NCBI GenBank assembly: GCA_022826205.1
Contig: JAJDVJ010000126.1
Span: forward strand, 1 to 34,114
DNA length: 34,114 bases
Direction: 5' to 3'
Source: Silicimonas sp.
GTDB lineage: Bacteria > Pseudomonadota > Alphaproteobacteria > Rhodobacterales > Rhodobacteraceae
Shown here: positions 1-8,639 of the stretch, in pieces
Layout: every line of letters begins with the position of its first letter
Position numbering within the stretch: position 1 is the stretch's first letter
The notes under the pieces: generated by a model
Told to the model about the DNA's origin: nothing
What the model saw: the letters and a program-made list of their open reading frames with translations, nothing else
The model's database searches: none
Translations under genes and position numbers: made by a program

Positions 1-1
1 C

Positions 2-439
2 TGGCTGGTCGGCGGAGCCTCCAATTCCGGCGGCGCGGTTCTGGCACACTTCTTTTCGCCCGAGGACATTGCCCGACTGAGCGCCAGCATTGACCCGATG
101 GCACCCTCCGGCCTTGACTACTATCCGTTGATCCGTGCCGGGGAACGGTTTCCGGTCAACGACCCCGACCTTGCGCCCCGCGTTGCGCCTAGACCAGTTG
201 ATGACGCAATTTTCCTGCAGGGCCTGCTGGAAGGCATCGCGCGGATCGAAGCGCAATGCTATCGCGAAATCGAGACCCAAGGTGGCGGGTTCCCGGACGC
301 AATCTACTCGGCAGGCGGAGGCGCAAGAAACACCGCATTCACTGAAATCCGGGCCAGGACGCTTGGCATTCTGCCGGCATGTGCAAAGAACGTGGAAGCC
401 GCGATCGGCGTTGCGCGAGTTGCGGCGGGCATGACCTGA
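2..439 (+). CDS. FGGY-family carbohydrate kinase, C-terminal part (5' end outside window)
   Basis: About 145 residues of the C-terminal, ATP-binding half of an FGGY sugar kinase. The frame is open from the first bases. Visible landmarks are a glycine-rich GGASNSGGAVL segment near the start, a YYPL...GERFP stretch, and a late GGGARNTAF...IRA segment, which in this family lies next to the nucleotide pocket. These features resemble the D-ribulose kinase-like branch of FGGY enzymes, which phosphorylate sugars or sugar alcohols in the cytoplasm. The frame ends in TGA at 437-439. It is co-oriented with nothing downstream; the next genes converge on it. The substrate cannot be told from this fragment. 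Confidence 0.8.
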   Translation, partial: WLVGGASNSGGAVLAHFFSPEDIARLSASIDPMAPSGLDYYPLIRAGERFPVNDPDLAPRVAPRPVDDAIFLQGLLEGIARIEAQCYREIETQGGGFPDAIYSAGGGARNTAFTEIRARTLGILPACAKNVEAAIGVARVAAGMT

Positions 440-1156
440 AAGCCTGGCAACGCAGCGACGAACGCCAAGATCTGACGCGACCTGACAAGCAAACATCGTG
501 TCACGGCCGCAGAAGACAATCTTCCCGATGGCCGAGCGCCTGGTGGGATGTCAGGTTGGCAACAGCGAAGACCCGGTCGGTCGACGTCTCGGCGAGTTCG
601 GGCCCATTCACGTCTATCGACATGACAAGGCGACAAATTGGCCTGTCCGGCATCCTTGAACTTTCGAACGGGCGGCGCGTCCCCATCCCGAAATAGAGGC
701 TGCGCAGCGGAATTTTCGCGCGCTCCGGAAAGGGGGACAGCAGTGCCGCCGTATCGGGTCGAGGCAGATGCAGATCTTCGCATTGCAACAACAGAAAATC
801 GATGTGCAGGTGGTTGCCGTCGCTGTCGCGGAAATTCGCCTTGGATTGTCCGGCCGCGCGTACCCGGACAGGTTCCTTCGCAATGCTGCCGACTTTCGCA
901 CCTCCAGAAATCCGCGCAATCCCGTTGCGGCAAAGGTCGGGTGCTCGATTGCAGGAATTGCAGGGCGTCGATCCCGCTCCTCACGACCAGACGCAGAACC
1001 GTCCAGTGGCGCATGTGAAGCCGGATCCGCGTCCCGTCCGGACCGTCGGGGACGACGCCACGTCCCGGCTCATCAAACGCTTGTGCCGATTGGCGAGACG
1101 TCAGGTGCCTGCAATGCAGATGCTGACGTGACCAAAGCCCGCCAAGTGTGCATTTG
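440..1156. other. 717 bp without an intact gene; possible decayed coding remnant on the minus strand
   Basis: No frame here gives a recognisable complete protein. On the minus strand, readings in neighbouring frames look protein-like: about 1110-900 (containing DGPDGTRIRLHMRHW) and about 900-520 (containing FRDSDGNHLHIDFLLL and LYFGMGTRRPFESS). Switching frames would join them, which is what a frameshifted gene at the distal end of the neighbouring minus-strand operon would look like. I do not recognise the family. The rest looks non-coding. Confidence 0.3.
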
Positions 1157-1996
1157 TCACCCTTTCACGGCCCCTGCGGTCATGCCCGATATGATCTGAC
1201 GTGCGGCAAAGAAGGTGAACAGGAGCGGCGGGATCACGATCAGGGTTCCCATCGCCATGATCCGGCCCCATTCGACACCGGTGTCCGTAATGAACCCGGC
1301 CGCGCCAACAGGCAGGGTGCGCGTGGTGCGACCCGTAAGCAAAAGCGCGAGTATGAACTCGTTCCAGGCGATGCGGAACGTGAAGATCCCGGCGACTGCA
1401 TAGCCTGACTTCATGAGCGGCAGGAGCACCCTGAAGAACACCTGCAAGGGAGTGGCACCGTCAACTATGGCGGCCTCTTCCAACTCGACCGGGATCTGCT
1501 TGTAGAATCCAAAGAGCAGCCAGATGGCAAAGGGGAGGTTCAGCGCGGTGTAAAAGAAGATCAGCACCGCGAGATCGTTGTCGAGGCTGAAGTTCAGCAC
1601 CATCGCGAAGGCCGGCACGGCAAGCACGGCCGGCGGCACCATACGGACCAGAAGCGTGGAATTCGCGACCAAAACGCGGCCCCGAAACTCGGTCCGGGCC
1701 AGCGCATAGGCACAAAGCCCGCCCAGGAACAACGTCAGGAAGGTCGCCACTGTTCCCACGATGACGGAATTCCAGAGGTAGCGATCGAACTTGCCGCGGG
1801 TCATTATGTGTTCGTAATTGTCCAGCGTCGGCACGAAGAAAAACCAGATCGGCTCTTTCTGCTGCACGATCACGTCGTCCTTGAATCCTGTGGCGACCAT
1901 GATCCAGATCGGCGCAAGCGTGATCAGTGCCAGCAGGATCAGCGCCGCGTAATGACCCAGGACGTGAAGCGGATTGTTGATCTGCCTTGCTGCCAT
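1157..1996 (-). CDS. Sugar ABC transporter permease, MalG/UgpE type
   Basis: Inner-membrane permease of 279 residues, the usual size for the second CUT1-family permease. It begins with a membrane segment near residues 14-36 (ALILLALITLAPIWIMVATGF). It ends with a hydrophobic helix followed by the short tail typical of MalG homologues. The cytoplasmic EAA loop that docks on the ATPase is clear: EEAAIVDGATPLQVFFRVLLP near residues 172-192. Its ATG lies one base after the stop of the MalF-like gene, so the two are probably translationally coupled. It is the last intact gene of the minus-strand operon. The transported compound is probably a carbohydrate or polyol, inferred from family only. Confidence 0.9.
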   Translation of the reverse strand: MAARQINNPLHVLGHYAALILLALITLAPIWIMVATGFKDDVIVQQKEPIWFFFVPTLDNYEHIMTRGKFDRYLWNSVIVGTVATFLTLFLGGLCAYALARTEFRGRVLVANSTLLVRMVPPAVLAVPAFAMVLNFSLDNDLAVLIFFYTALNLPFAIWLLFGFYKQIPVELEEAAIVDGATPLQVFFRVLLPLMKSGYAVAGIFTFRIAWNEFILALLLTGRTTRTLPVGAAGFITDTGVEWGRIMAMGTLIVIPPLLFTFFAARQIISGMTAGAVKG

Positions 1997-1997
1997 C

Positions 1998-2927
1998 TCA
2001 GATATCCGCCTTTTCCTTCAACGGGTTGCCCATCTTCAGAATGCCGTAACTCAGGAAGAAGACGATCACGATCAAGAGCACCGAGATCGCTGAAGCATAG
2101 CCCAGCTGCTGGGTATCGAAGGCGCGGTTGTAGATATGTAGCGACAGGAGTTCGGTGGCACGTCCTGGTCCCCCGCCTGTCAGGATGTACATCACCTCGA
2201 GCGCACGGAATACATCGATCAAGCGCATCAGAAGCGCGATCAACAGGATTGATCGGATCATCGGCAGCTTGACATAGAGAATGTGCTGCCACCAGTTCGC
2301 TCCGTCGATCTTGGAAGCTTCCAGCACCTCTGAGGGCAGGGCCTGCAGGCCGGCGATCACGATGATGAAGATAAAGGGCGTCCATTGCCAGATGTCGGTG
2401 AAGACTATGGCAAAGAAGGCAAGATCGGCATCCCCGAGCCAGACCTGCGGCTCGATCCCGATCTGCCCGAGGTAGTAGTTGATCCAGCCGATCCGCGCAT
2501 CGAAGAGGTAGCGCCATATCAGGCCGACCACCACGGGCGACACCATCAGCGGCAGGATGAAAATCGTGCGAAAGACCGACGCACCACGAATGGGCTTTTC
2601 GAGCAGGAGCGCCAACGACACGCCCAGGAGCATCTCGATGGAGATGGTCCAAAAGCCGAATTTGAGCGTGACCCAGATCGATTCCCCGACGTCTTCGTCC
2701 CCTATCATCCGGATGAAGTGCCGCAATCCCACATAGGGGGCATCGTCGAAATCGGTTCCGATCTTCCAATCATAGAAGCTGAGGTAGAAAGCCTGGATCA
2801 CCGGATAGACCAATCCTGCCAACATCACCGCAACGGCAGGCAGAATGAAAAAATATGGCCCCAACATCGAAAGGTCCCAAGGTCGCCTTGCAGCGACAGG
2901 GACGATCTCTTCGGCGGCATCAGGCAT
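1998..2927 (-). CDS. Sugar ABC transporter permease, MalF/UgpA type
   Basis: Inner-membrane permease of about 309 residues from the ATG at 2927; an in-frame TTG nine bases earlier (2936) is possible, and neither has a strong ribosome binding site. It shows a cytoplasmic N-terminus, a first membrane helix (PYFFILPAVAVMLAGLVYPV), several further helices and an EAA-type loop (EVLEASKIDGANWWQHILYVKLP). It pairs with the downstream MalG-like protein to form the channel of a CUT1 importer. A GC-rich stem-loop lies between it and the upstream binding-protein gene, which could lower permease expression relative to the binding protein. Confidence 0.9.
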   Translation of the reverse strand: MPDAAEEIVPVAARRPWDLSMLGPYFFILPAVAVMLAGLVYPVIQAFYLSFYDWKIGTDFDDAPYVGLRHFIRMIGDEDVGESIWVTLKFGFWTISIEMLLGVSLALLLEKPIRGASVFRTIFILPLMVSPVVVGLIWRYLFDARIGWINYYLGQIGIEPQVWLGDADLAFFAIVFTDIWQWTPFIFIIVIAGLQALPSEVLEASKIDGANWWQHILYVKLPMIRSILLIALLMRLIDVFRALEVMYILTGGGPGRATELLSLHIYNRAFDTQQLGYASAISVLLIVIVFFLSYGILKMGNPLKEKADI

Positions 2928-2951
2928 ATCAGCCAATCTCGTTGAGGGACC

Positions 2952-2976
2952 GGAGGGGCGGCCTCCCGCCCGCTCC
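2952..2976 (-). promoter_or_regulatory. Intra-operon stem-loop after the sugar-binding-protein gene
   Basis: An inverted repeat of about 10 bp with one bulge (GGAG-GGGCGG against CCGCCC-G-CTCC) around a four-base loop, starting 17 bases after the binding-protein stop codon. There is no T-run, so it is more likely an mRNA-stabilising or attenuating hairpin than a full terminator. Similar hairpins follow the other two binding-protein genes in this window. Confidence 0.55.
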
Positions 2977-2993
2977 GACTGCTTTCCGAACGC

Positions 2994-4331
2994 TTACTGG
3001 GCGGCTCGGTAGGTGGCCCAAGTGTAGTAGCCCTCGCGTTCCATGATGGCGCGCAGCTCTTCATTGGCCTTGTCCATGATCGGCTGGATCGGATCATCAG
3101 TGGTGATGACCTGCGTGAGAGCCTGGCCAAGGACGTCGATGTTGATCTCGTTCCATTCCGGGATCAACGGGCGCCAGTCCGGGTCGGCGCAGGGAAGTTG
3201 CTCGGCCACGATCGGGTAATCGTCGAACCCTTCCGTGTTGTTTTGGAGCGTCGAAATGCGAACCGGATCGCCGCCAAGTTCGACCATGCGCTGATCGCCC
3301 GCCTTGTTGGTCAGGTACTGGATGAAAAGGAACGCTGCCTCCCTGTTTGGCGCGTTTGCCGGGATGCCCATGGCGAATCCACCGGTTTCCGAGCCGCAAC
3401 GGGTTCCCACCGGATGGAGGGCGTAACCCACCTTGCCGTCGATCTTCGAAAGGCTCGGGTTGCGCGACATGGCCGCGATCTTAAGCGTATCCAGATGCAT
3501 GGCGGCATCGCCTTGCAGGAAGGCCGCCGCGGCTTCACCGAAGCCGAAGGTCTCGATGCCGACCGGGCCGGTCTTTGCGACGTGACGCATGAATTCAGCA
3601 GCCTTCACGGCCTCAGGCGAATTCACGACCGGGTTCCACTCGTCGTCGAAGATCTTCCCGCCCAATGGCGCGAGATGCAGCAACCAGCCTGCAGTCACCT
3701 GATGGCCGGTCTTTCCGCGCGAGGTCAGTGCAGGAATGCCCGCGTCATGCAGCTTGGTCATCACCGCGGCCAGTTCGTCATAGGTGGTCGGCACTTCAAT
3801 GCCCTGCTCTTCGAAGATGTCCTTGCGGTAGGCAAGGATCGAGGTCTCTGCCCCGAACGGAATTCCATAGAGTGCGCCGGAAACCCCGGGCATGTATCCC
3901 TTCTTGCCACCGACAACGCCGCCGTTCTGCAAGTAGGCGCCGGCAACATCATCGATGTCATATTGCGGGTCGACCAGCGAGCCTGACGTGAAGAACTGGC
4001 TGAGCGGGGTCAAGAGGCCCTTCGATACGTACTCGCCCTTCCACATGACAACCCAGGACACGACGTCGTATTCACCCTCGGGCTTCGACATCTCGAGGAT
4101 CTGGCGGTCGCGCAGCTTGAGATATTGCAGCGCGTCGATCTCGACCTCGATACCGGTTTCCTCGGTGAATTCATCCACTAATGCCTCCGCCGCACTGAAA
4201 TGCGCGAGCGCGGGCCAGCTGACCACGAGCGTGGTGCCTTCGAATTTCTCGTACGGATTGGCAAATGACGCAGTTGCACACAGAATCGCCGCAACCGTGG
4301 CCGTCGTTTTCTTCATTAGTCCATATGACAT
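2994..4331 (-). CDS. Extracellular sugar-binding protein of an ABC transporter
   Basis: Periplasmic solute-binding protein of 445 residues, a normal size for CUT1 binding proteins. The start at 4331 is chosen because AAGGAGG (4337-4343) lies five bases upstream; an in-frame codon 24 bases earlier would place this site inside the gene. The N-terminus is a Sec signal peptide: two lysines (MSYGLMKK), a hydrophobic core, and a likely cut after SFA, before NPYEKFEG. The mature part begins with the TTLVVSWPALAHFSAAEALV pattern usual for family-1 binding proteins (two alpha/beta lobes). It lies in an operon with one ATPase and two permeases. The ligand is unknown. Confidence 0.9.
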   Translation of the reverse strand: MSYGLMKKTTATVAAILCATASFANPYEKFEGTTLVVSWPALAHFSAAEALVDEFTEETGIEVEIDALQYLKLRDRQILEMSKPEGEYDVVSWVVMWKGEYVSKGLLTPLSQFFTSGSLVDPQYDIDDVAGAYLQNGGVVGGKKGYMPGVSGALYGIPFGAETSILAYRKDIFEEQGIEVPTTYDELAAVMTKLHDAGIPALTSRGKTGHQVTAGWLLHLAPLGGKIFDDEWNPVVNSPEAVKAAEFMRHVAKTGPVGIETFGFGEAAAAFLQGDAAMHLDTLKIAAMSRNPSLSKIDGKVGYALHPVGTRCGSETGGFAMGIPANAPNREAAFLFIQYLTNKAGDQRMVELGGDPVRISTLQNNTEGFDDYPIVAEQLPCADPDWRPLIPEWNEINIDVLGQALTQVITTDDPIQPIMDKANEELRAIMEREGYYTWATYRAAQ

Positions 4332-4364
4332 GGTATCCTCCTTTGTGTCATTCAATGGATTTCC

Positions 4365-5465
4365 TCAGGCGATGGCATCGCCCGTCGTCTTGTCGAACAG
4401 GTAGACCCGGTTGGTATCGAACAGGTACGTTCCGCTGGTCAGCGGTGCGCTGTCCGGCCCTACCTCGATTGCCGCCGAGACTTGTCTGCCGCCGATGTCG
4501 GCAGCAAGAAACTGGCTTGAGCCGATGTATTCCGCCACCTTCACGTCCAAATCGACCGGCGCGAGAAACGACGCCTCTGTCCCGCCGCCGGCGTGCCGGG
4601 CTGCGAAGTGTTCGGGCCGAAGGCCGACGATGACCTGGCGTGCCCCGTGCCCCTGCGCGGCCTCGTGCAAACGCGGCGGCAAAGGCAGATCGAACCCCTG
4701 TCCTGTGACGCGTAGTTCGTCATCCTGCAGCTCCGCGTCGAGAAAGTTCATCGAAGGCGAGCCGATGAATCCCGCGACGAACAGGTTCCTGGGATTGTTA
4801 TAGACTTCGCGCGGCGTGCCGACCTGTTGAACGTGACCCTGTTCCATGATCACGATTCGGTCGGCCATTGTCATGGCTTCGATCTGGTCATGGGTCACGT
4901 AGACCATCGTCCGGTCGAGCCTTTTGTGCAGGATCGCCAGTTCAGTCCGCATGGTCGAACGCAGCTTGGCATCGAGGTTCGACAAAGGCTCATCGAACAA
5001 GAAACAGTACGCATCGCGCACGATGGCACGTCCCATGGCGACACGCTGACGCTGCCCTCCGGACAAGTCCTTGGGCTTGCGTTCCAGATACTCCGTCAGT
5101 TCCAGCATCTCGGCCGCGGCTCGGACCCGGCGCGCGACCTCTTCCTTCGACGTACCCGCCAGCCGCAAAGCAAAGGACATGTTTCCAGCTACATCCATAT
5201 GCGGGTAGAGCGCATAGGACTGGAACACCATGGCGATGTCGCGCTCCTTGGGTCGAGCCCAAGTGACGTCCTTGCCCGCAATCCGGATCATGCCGCTAGT
5301 CACCGGCTCAAGCCCCGCGATCATCCGGAGCGTAGTTGATTTGCCGCAGCCAGAGGGCCCGACAATGACGACGAATTCACCCTCGTCAAAGGACAGGTTC
5401 AGCGGCGGAATGACATTCACCGTGCCGTAGAACTTGGTCACGTCAACAAGTTGCACACCGCTCAT
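4365..5465 (-). CDS. ABC transporter ATP-binding protein, MalK/UgpC type
   Basis: Cytoplasmic ATPase of 366 residues that powers the neighbouring sugar importer. Walker A is GPSGCGKST at about 36-44, the signature LSGGQRQR at about 134-141, Walker B FLFDEP at about 155-160, and the switch histidine lies in VYVTHDQ. A C-terminal regulatory domain of about 120 residues with TOBE-like strands (IVGLRPEHF) is complete, as in MalK and UgpC. Its ATG shares one base with the stop of the dehydrogenase gene upstream (TGATG), which points to translational coupling and one transcript. The binding-protein gene follows after 33 bases. Confidence 0.93.
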   Translation of the reverse strand: MSGVQLVDVTKFYGTVNVIPPLNLSFDEGEFVVIVGPSGCGKSTTLRMIAGLEPVTSGMIRIAGKDVTWARPKERDIAMVFQSYALYPHMDVAGNMSFALRLAGTSKEEVARRVRAAAEMLELTEYLERKPKDLSGGQRQRVAMGRAIVRDAYCFLFDEPLSNLDAKLRSTMRTELAILHKRLDRTMVYVTHDQIEAMTMADRIVIMEQGHVQQVGTPREVYNNPRNLFVAGFIGSPSMNFLDAELQDDELRVTGQGFDLPLPPRLHEAAQGHGARQVIVGLRPEHFAARHAGGGTEASFLAPVDLDVKVAEYIGSSQFLAADIGGRQVSAAIEVGPDSAPLTSGTYLFDTNRVYLFDKTTGDAIA

Positions 5466-6442
5466 CAGCTTTCCTCTTCGGGCATTCGTCCTGCTTCTGC
5501 GCCTCGATTGAACTTGATCCGCCGAATGATCTCCTCGTCACGCCGACGCTTGAAGGCCTCAGCGTCTCGTACGGTCCAGTCGTAAAACCCCCGGCCTGAC
5601 TTCATGCCCAGCAAGCCGTTGCTGAACAATTCGCCAACCGGGGTTTCGGCGGGGTCGGTGACGGTTGACAGATCGGCCCAAACCGCCTTGGCCGCGTTTG
5701 AGTTGATCAAGTCCAGTCCGGCAAGGTCAGCGTGCTCGAATGCCCCCATGGCGGGCAGGCGCGACGCATAGCCGACCTTCAGGATCGTGTCGCAAGCCTC
5801 TGGGGTCACCATATCCCGACCGACGAGCGACGCAAACTCGCGCAGCACCGCATGCTGGATTCGCGACCATAGAAAGCCTGGAATGTCCGGGCATGTGACC
5901 GGCGTCTTGCCGGTTTCCGTCATGAGCGTGGTTGTAGCCGCGACGGCACGGTCCGAGCTGTCGCACCCAGGCACCACCTCGACAAGCTCGACCAGATGGG
6001 CGGGCTGGGCATAATGGGCGATGCAGAAATTCTGCGGGCGCCTGAGGTTGGATTGGAGGGCGCTGGCACTCAGAGCGGAAGTGGTGGAGGACAGAACTGC
6101 CGTCACTGGTGCAGCCAGTTCTGCCTCACCCAGCAGCGCCTGCTTCAACGTTAGATCCTCCGCTATCGCCTCGATTACAAATCCTGCATCCACGACGGAA
6201 TTGGCAAGGTCGGCCTGAGGCGTGATCCGTTCCAGAACCGGCTTGCGGTCCCTAGCATCAGTCAACCCATGTTCCGCGAGAAAGTCAAAGCCCTCTGCAC
6301 AGCGATCAAGCGCGGGGCCAAGCGCCTCGGCACGACGTCCCCAGAGCGCCACTTGCGCCCCGCCCAAGGCAAGGGACAAGGCGATCTGCCCGCCCATGGT
6401 GCCCGAGCCCAGCACGGCGCATCTGGGTAGGTCAGCCGACAT
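5465..6442 (-). CDS. 3-hydroxyacyl-CoA dehydrogenase family protein
   Basis: NAD-dependent dehydrogenase of about 325 residues. The Rossmann fingerprint GSGTMG lies at residues 12-17 and an arginine-containing segment follows it (WGRR). The central FCIAHYAQPAHLVELVEVVPG stretch corresponds to the catalytic-histidine region of the family. The C-terminal helical domain holds GFLWSRIQHAVLREFASLV and ends in KSGRGFYDW. The overall layout fits short 3-hydroxybutyryl-CoA dehydrogenases or the related L-gulonate 3-dehydrogenase and carnitine dehydrogenase group. One oddity: the usual NR of the helical domain reads SR here. The ATG at 6442 overlaps the preceding hydrolase gene by 11 bases; a GTG at 6454 is the alternative. 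The substrate is not determined. Confidence 0.82.
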   Translation of the reverse strand: MSADLPRCAVLGSGTMGGQIALSLALGGAQVALWGRRAEALGPALDRCAEGFDFLAEHGLTDARDRKPVLERITPQADLANSVVDAGFVIEAIAEDLTLKQALLGEAELAAPVTAVLSSTTSALSASALQSNLRRPQNFCIAHYAQPAHLVELVEVVPGCDSSDRAVAATTTLMTETGKTPVTCPDIPGFLWSRIQHAVLREFASLVGRDMVTPEACDTILKVGYASRLPAMGAFEHADLAGLDLINSNAAKAVWADLSTVTDPAETPVGELFSNGLLGMKSGRGFYDWTVRDAEAFKRRRDEEIIRRIKFNRGAEAGRMPEEES

Positions 6443-7382
6443 AGTGCCAGCCACCGTCGCGCTTTTCGGTAAGCCCCTTTGCGACGAAGTCCTTCAGGCT
6501 GGCGTCAATCGACACCAGGGCGCGCCATTCGCGGACCATGTTCTGGTCGTCGCAGCACTTGTCGCGGAGTTCCGAAAAGGAAATGCCCGGGTTCGCCTTA
6601 ATGTGAGTGATCATCGAGGCCTCCACCTTGTCCACGCGGCGACGGCAATCGTCGACCAGTTTCTGGGTTTCGACGACGGTCTTCACGTCATCATGGGCCA
6701 AGAGAACGGACTGCACGTCACGCTCGATCAGAAACTTCTCGATCTTGTCGAAAGTGGCGCGCATAACGTTTGGATCCTCATAGAGATAGAGAACCGGATT
6801 GAAGGGTGGCAACAGCGGGTCGGCGAGGACCAGCGTCTTGGTCGAAAGCTCAAAAAAACCCACCTCGCACATTGAATGGCCGAGCACTTCGACTACCTCC
6901 AAAGCGACACCGCCGCCTAGATCGATCACGTCGCCATCCTTGATGAATTCCTCGATCGGGCCTTCGGTCGGTCCCATCCAGTCGAGATATTCCGCGTTGA
7001 GATCAAATTGTTCGCCCTCGGGGAATGCGTGCACGATGGTCTTGGCGTTCAGCATGTTGTCGGCCACGCGATCCGCGCGGGCGTGATGACCCAGAATCTT
7101 GCAGCCCGTCTCGGCCTTGAGCCAGCCGTTGTTGCCGACGTGATCCATGTGTTCGTGGGTCAGGAGCAGGAAGTCGAGGCCACTGCGCTCAATGCCAAGC
7201 TCTTCGAAGGCTTGCTTGAGCGCCGGCAGGCCACCGTGGAGGCCGCTGTCGATCAGGCCGATCCTGTCGGTGCCGCGCACAAAGAAGACCCGGGTTGCCG
7301 TCTTGCCTTCGTGATCCCCTGGCAGTCCCATCGAGACCGTGGAAAACGGGCGGGACTGATGGCTGATGACCGACTCTTCCAC
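6432..7382 (-). CDS. Metallo-beta-lactamase-fold hydrolase
   Basis: Cytoplasmic hydrolase of 316 residues. The metal-binding motif HEHMDH is clear (TLLTHEHMDHVGNNG region), with later ligands likely in LGHSMCEVGF and VLADPLL. The C-terminal 80 or so residues (from about HIKANPGISFSELRD) form a helical, winged-helix-like tail. This resembles glyoxalase II / thioesterase-like members that act on thioesters or lactones. The start is placed at GTG 7382 because GAGGAAG lies about eight bases upstream and the preceding reading frame ends 13 bases before; longer in-frame starts would run into that gene. Placed between CoA-related genes, it may act on an acyl-CoA or lactone intermediate, which is inference. 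Confidence 0.82.
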   Translation of the reverse strand: MEESVISHQSRPFSTVSMGLPGDHEGKTATRVFFVRGTDRIGLIDSGLHGGLPALKQAFEELGIERSGLDFLLLTHEHMDHVGNNGWLKAETGCKILGHHARADRVADNMLNAKTIVHAFPEGEQFDLNAEYLDWMGPTEGPIEEFIKDGDVIDLGGGVALEVVEVLGHSMCEVGFFELSTKTLVLADPLLPPFNPVLYLYEDPNVMRATFDKIEKFLIERDVQSVLLAHDDVKTVVETQKLVDDCRRRVDKVEASMITHIKANPGISFSELRDKCCDDQNMVREWRALVSIDASLKDFVAKGLTEKRDGGWHYVG

Positions 7383-7395
7383 TGCGGTTCTTCCT

Positions 7396-8071
7396 CTATT
7401 GTCCCTTGAAGGCCGGAGCATGTACTTCCATGAAGGCAACGATGCCTTCCTTCCCGTCTTTGGTTGCAGAGAGAGCGTCAAGCGCGCGATGTTCCATCGT
7501 CAATCCGGCATTGAGCACCGCTTCGAGCCCATTGTCAGCGACACGCTTGGCGTTCCGCAAGGCTACCAGTGCAATTTCGGCCAACATTTTGGCGAATTCC
7601 ATCGCCAGCGGCTTCAACGCATCAGGTGCGCCGGTCTCCAGCGCCGCGCCGATCTCGACTGCTTCGGCGGCCGGCATCATCCATCGCGTCATCAGGATGT
7701 CCTTGGCCTCAATCGGCCCCAGCACGCTGGGCAGGCACCGTGTCCCGCAACCGCCTGGGAGAAGGCCGAGCTTGATTTCCATGTGCCCCAGCTTGGCCCT
7801 TTCCTTGAAGAAGGCAAGGTAGCAGCACATCGCCCGTTCGAATCCGCCAAAAAAACGCGCATAGCAGTTTACCGCGCCGACCCTCGCTTGGTACGGTCCC
7901 GCAATCAGGTCAAAGGTCTCGCGCGAACGGCGTTGGGGTCCTTCAAGCACGGTCTGCCCTGCACCGTGACAACCCGCGAAATCCGCCTCCGCCATGATTC
8001 CTCGCCCGGTACTGGTCACGGCCAGAACCCGGACCTCGACCTGCCGTCTGAAAGGATCGGTTCAGCAAGCC
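7396..8071 (-). pseudogene. Decayed enoyl-CoA hydratase/isomerase (crotonase) gene
   Basis: The reading resembles crotonase from its second strand (VRVLAVTSTGRG) to its C-terminus (DGKEGIVAFMEVHAPAFKG), but the first 30 or more residues are missing. A stop codon precedes the frame at about 8072, where CoA-transferase sequence begins abruptly. The usual oxyanion-hole segment, AVNGYALGGG followed by CELAMACD in active enzymes, reads AVNCYARFFGG followed by FERAMCC, so the key glycines are lost. Later landmarks survive, such as LGLLPGGCGTRCLP. The 3' two thirds remain open in one frame. I read it as a recent pseudogene; a cut-down, altered protein cannot be fully excluded. Confidence 0.75.
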
Positions 8072-8508
8072 CTGCCCTGACATCCCCTGCTTGGCCATCC
8101 AGCTGCCCGCGCCGCGGTCCGAACGCCTGGCAGGGATGGTTTTCCAGTTGACCGCCTTAAAGTCCTCATTGCAAATCCCCAACCGATCTACCACGCCAGT
8201 CCGGGAATTCTCGGTCATGACATCGCAGGCTTTGACCAACTCCTGAAGCAAGACGCGACCATCCCGGTGCTTCAGATCGATCGTTTTCGACCGTTTGTTC
8301 CGATTGAAGGCGTGGAACGCCGCGCTTTCCCCGCCCACGAATTCCCAGATCACGGGCATCGACCCTCTCCACTCACCCTGCCGGGCCGTTCGATTCTCAG
8401 AACGACGGCACTCATGTCCGCACTCATCTGTGCGCAAAGCCGACCGAGCATAACTTGCGTGAAGTCAGGGATCCGGATGCCATCCAGGGCACCTGGCGCG
8501 TCGGTCAT
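8072..8508 (-). pseudogene. Truncated, frameshifted CaiB/BaiF (family III) CoA-transferase
   Basis: The N-terminus typical of the family is present from ATG 8508 (MTDAPGALDGIRIPDFTQVM, then ADMSAVVLRIERPG) but ends in a stop at 8350-8352. A second frame then continues the homology: VGGESAAFHAFNRNKRS, TIDLKHRDGRVLLQELV, VMTENSRTGVVDRLGI, GMSGQGLLNRS. Homology stops near residue 145 of an expected 380-400 and crotonase sequence begins. The catalytic aspartate region and everything after it are gone. A frameshift plus an internal deletion that fused it to the next gene explains the pattern. Confidence 0.8.
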
Positions 8509-8554
8509 TCCGGCGTCCTCCCAAGGGTTGCGAGGAAACAGAGGCCCTCTCAGT

Positions 8555-8572
8555 TGGTAAAGCGTATTACCA
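8555..8572. promoter_or_regulatory. Candidate LacI-family operator (18-bp palindrome)
   Basis: TGGTAA-AGCGTA-TTACCA is a perfect 6+6 inverted repeat with a six-base centre. It lies 46 bp before the CoA-transferase start and 67 bp before the divergent LacI-family gene. Many LacI-type regulators of sugar genes bind palindromes with outer TGGTAA or similar half sites. The position suits control of both divergent transcripts. Confidence 0.6.
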
Positions 8573-8639
8573 TACAGAACCTGCCACTAAAACAGAAAAG
8601 ATTCCAATTCGCATCGAGACTGGAAATGGGATTTCAGAC

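Noticed and set aside
3198-3986. A 262-codon plus-strand frame inside the sugar-binding-protein gene
   Set aside because: Shadow of the minus-strand gene, with no recognisable domain or ribosome site.
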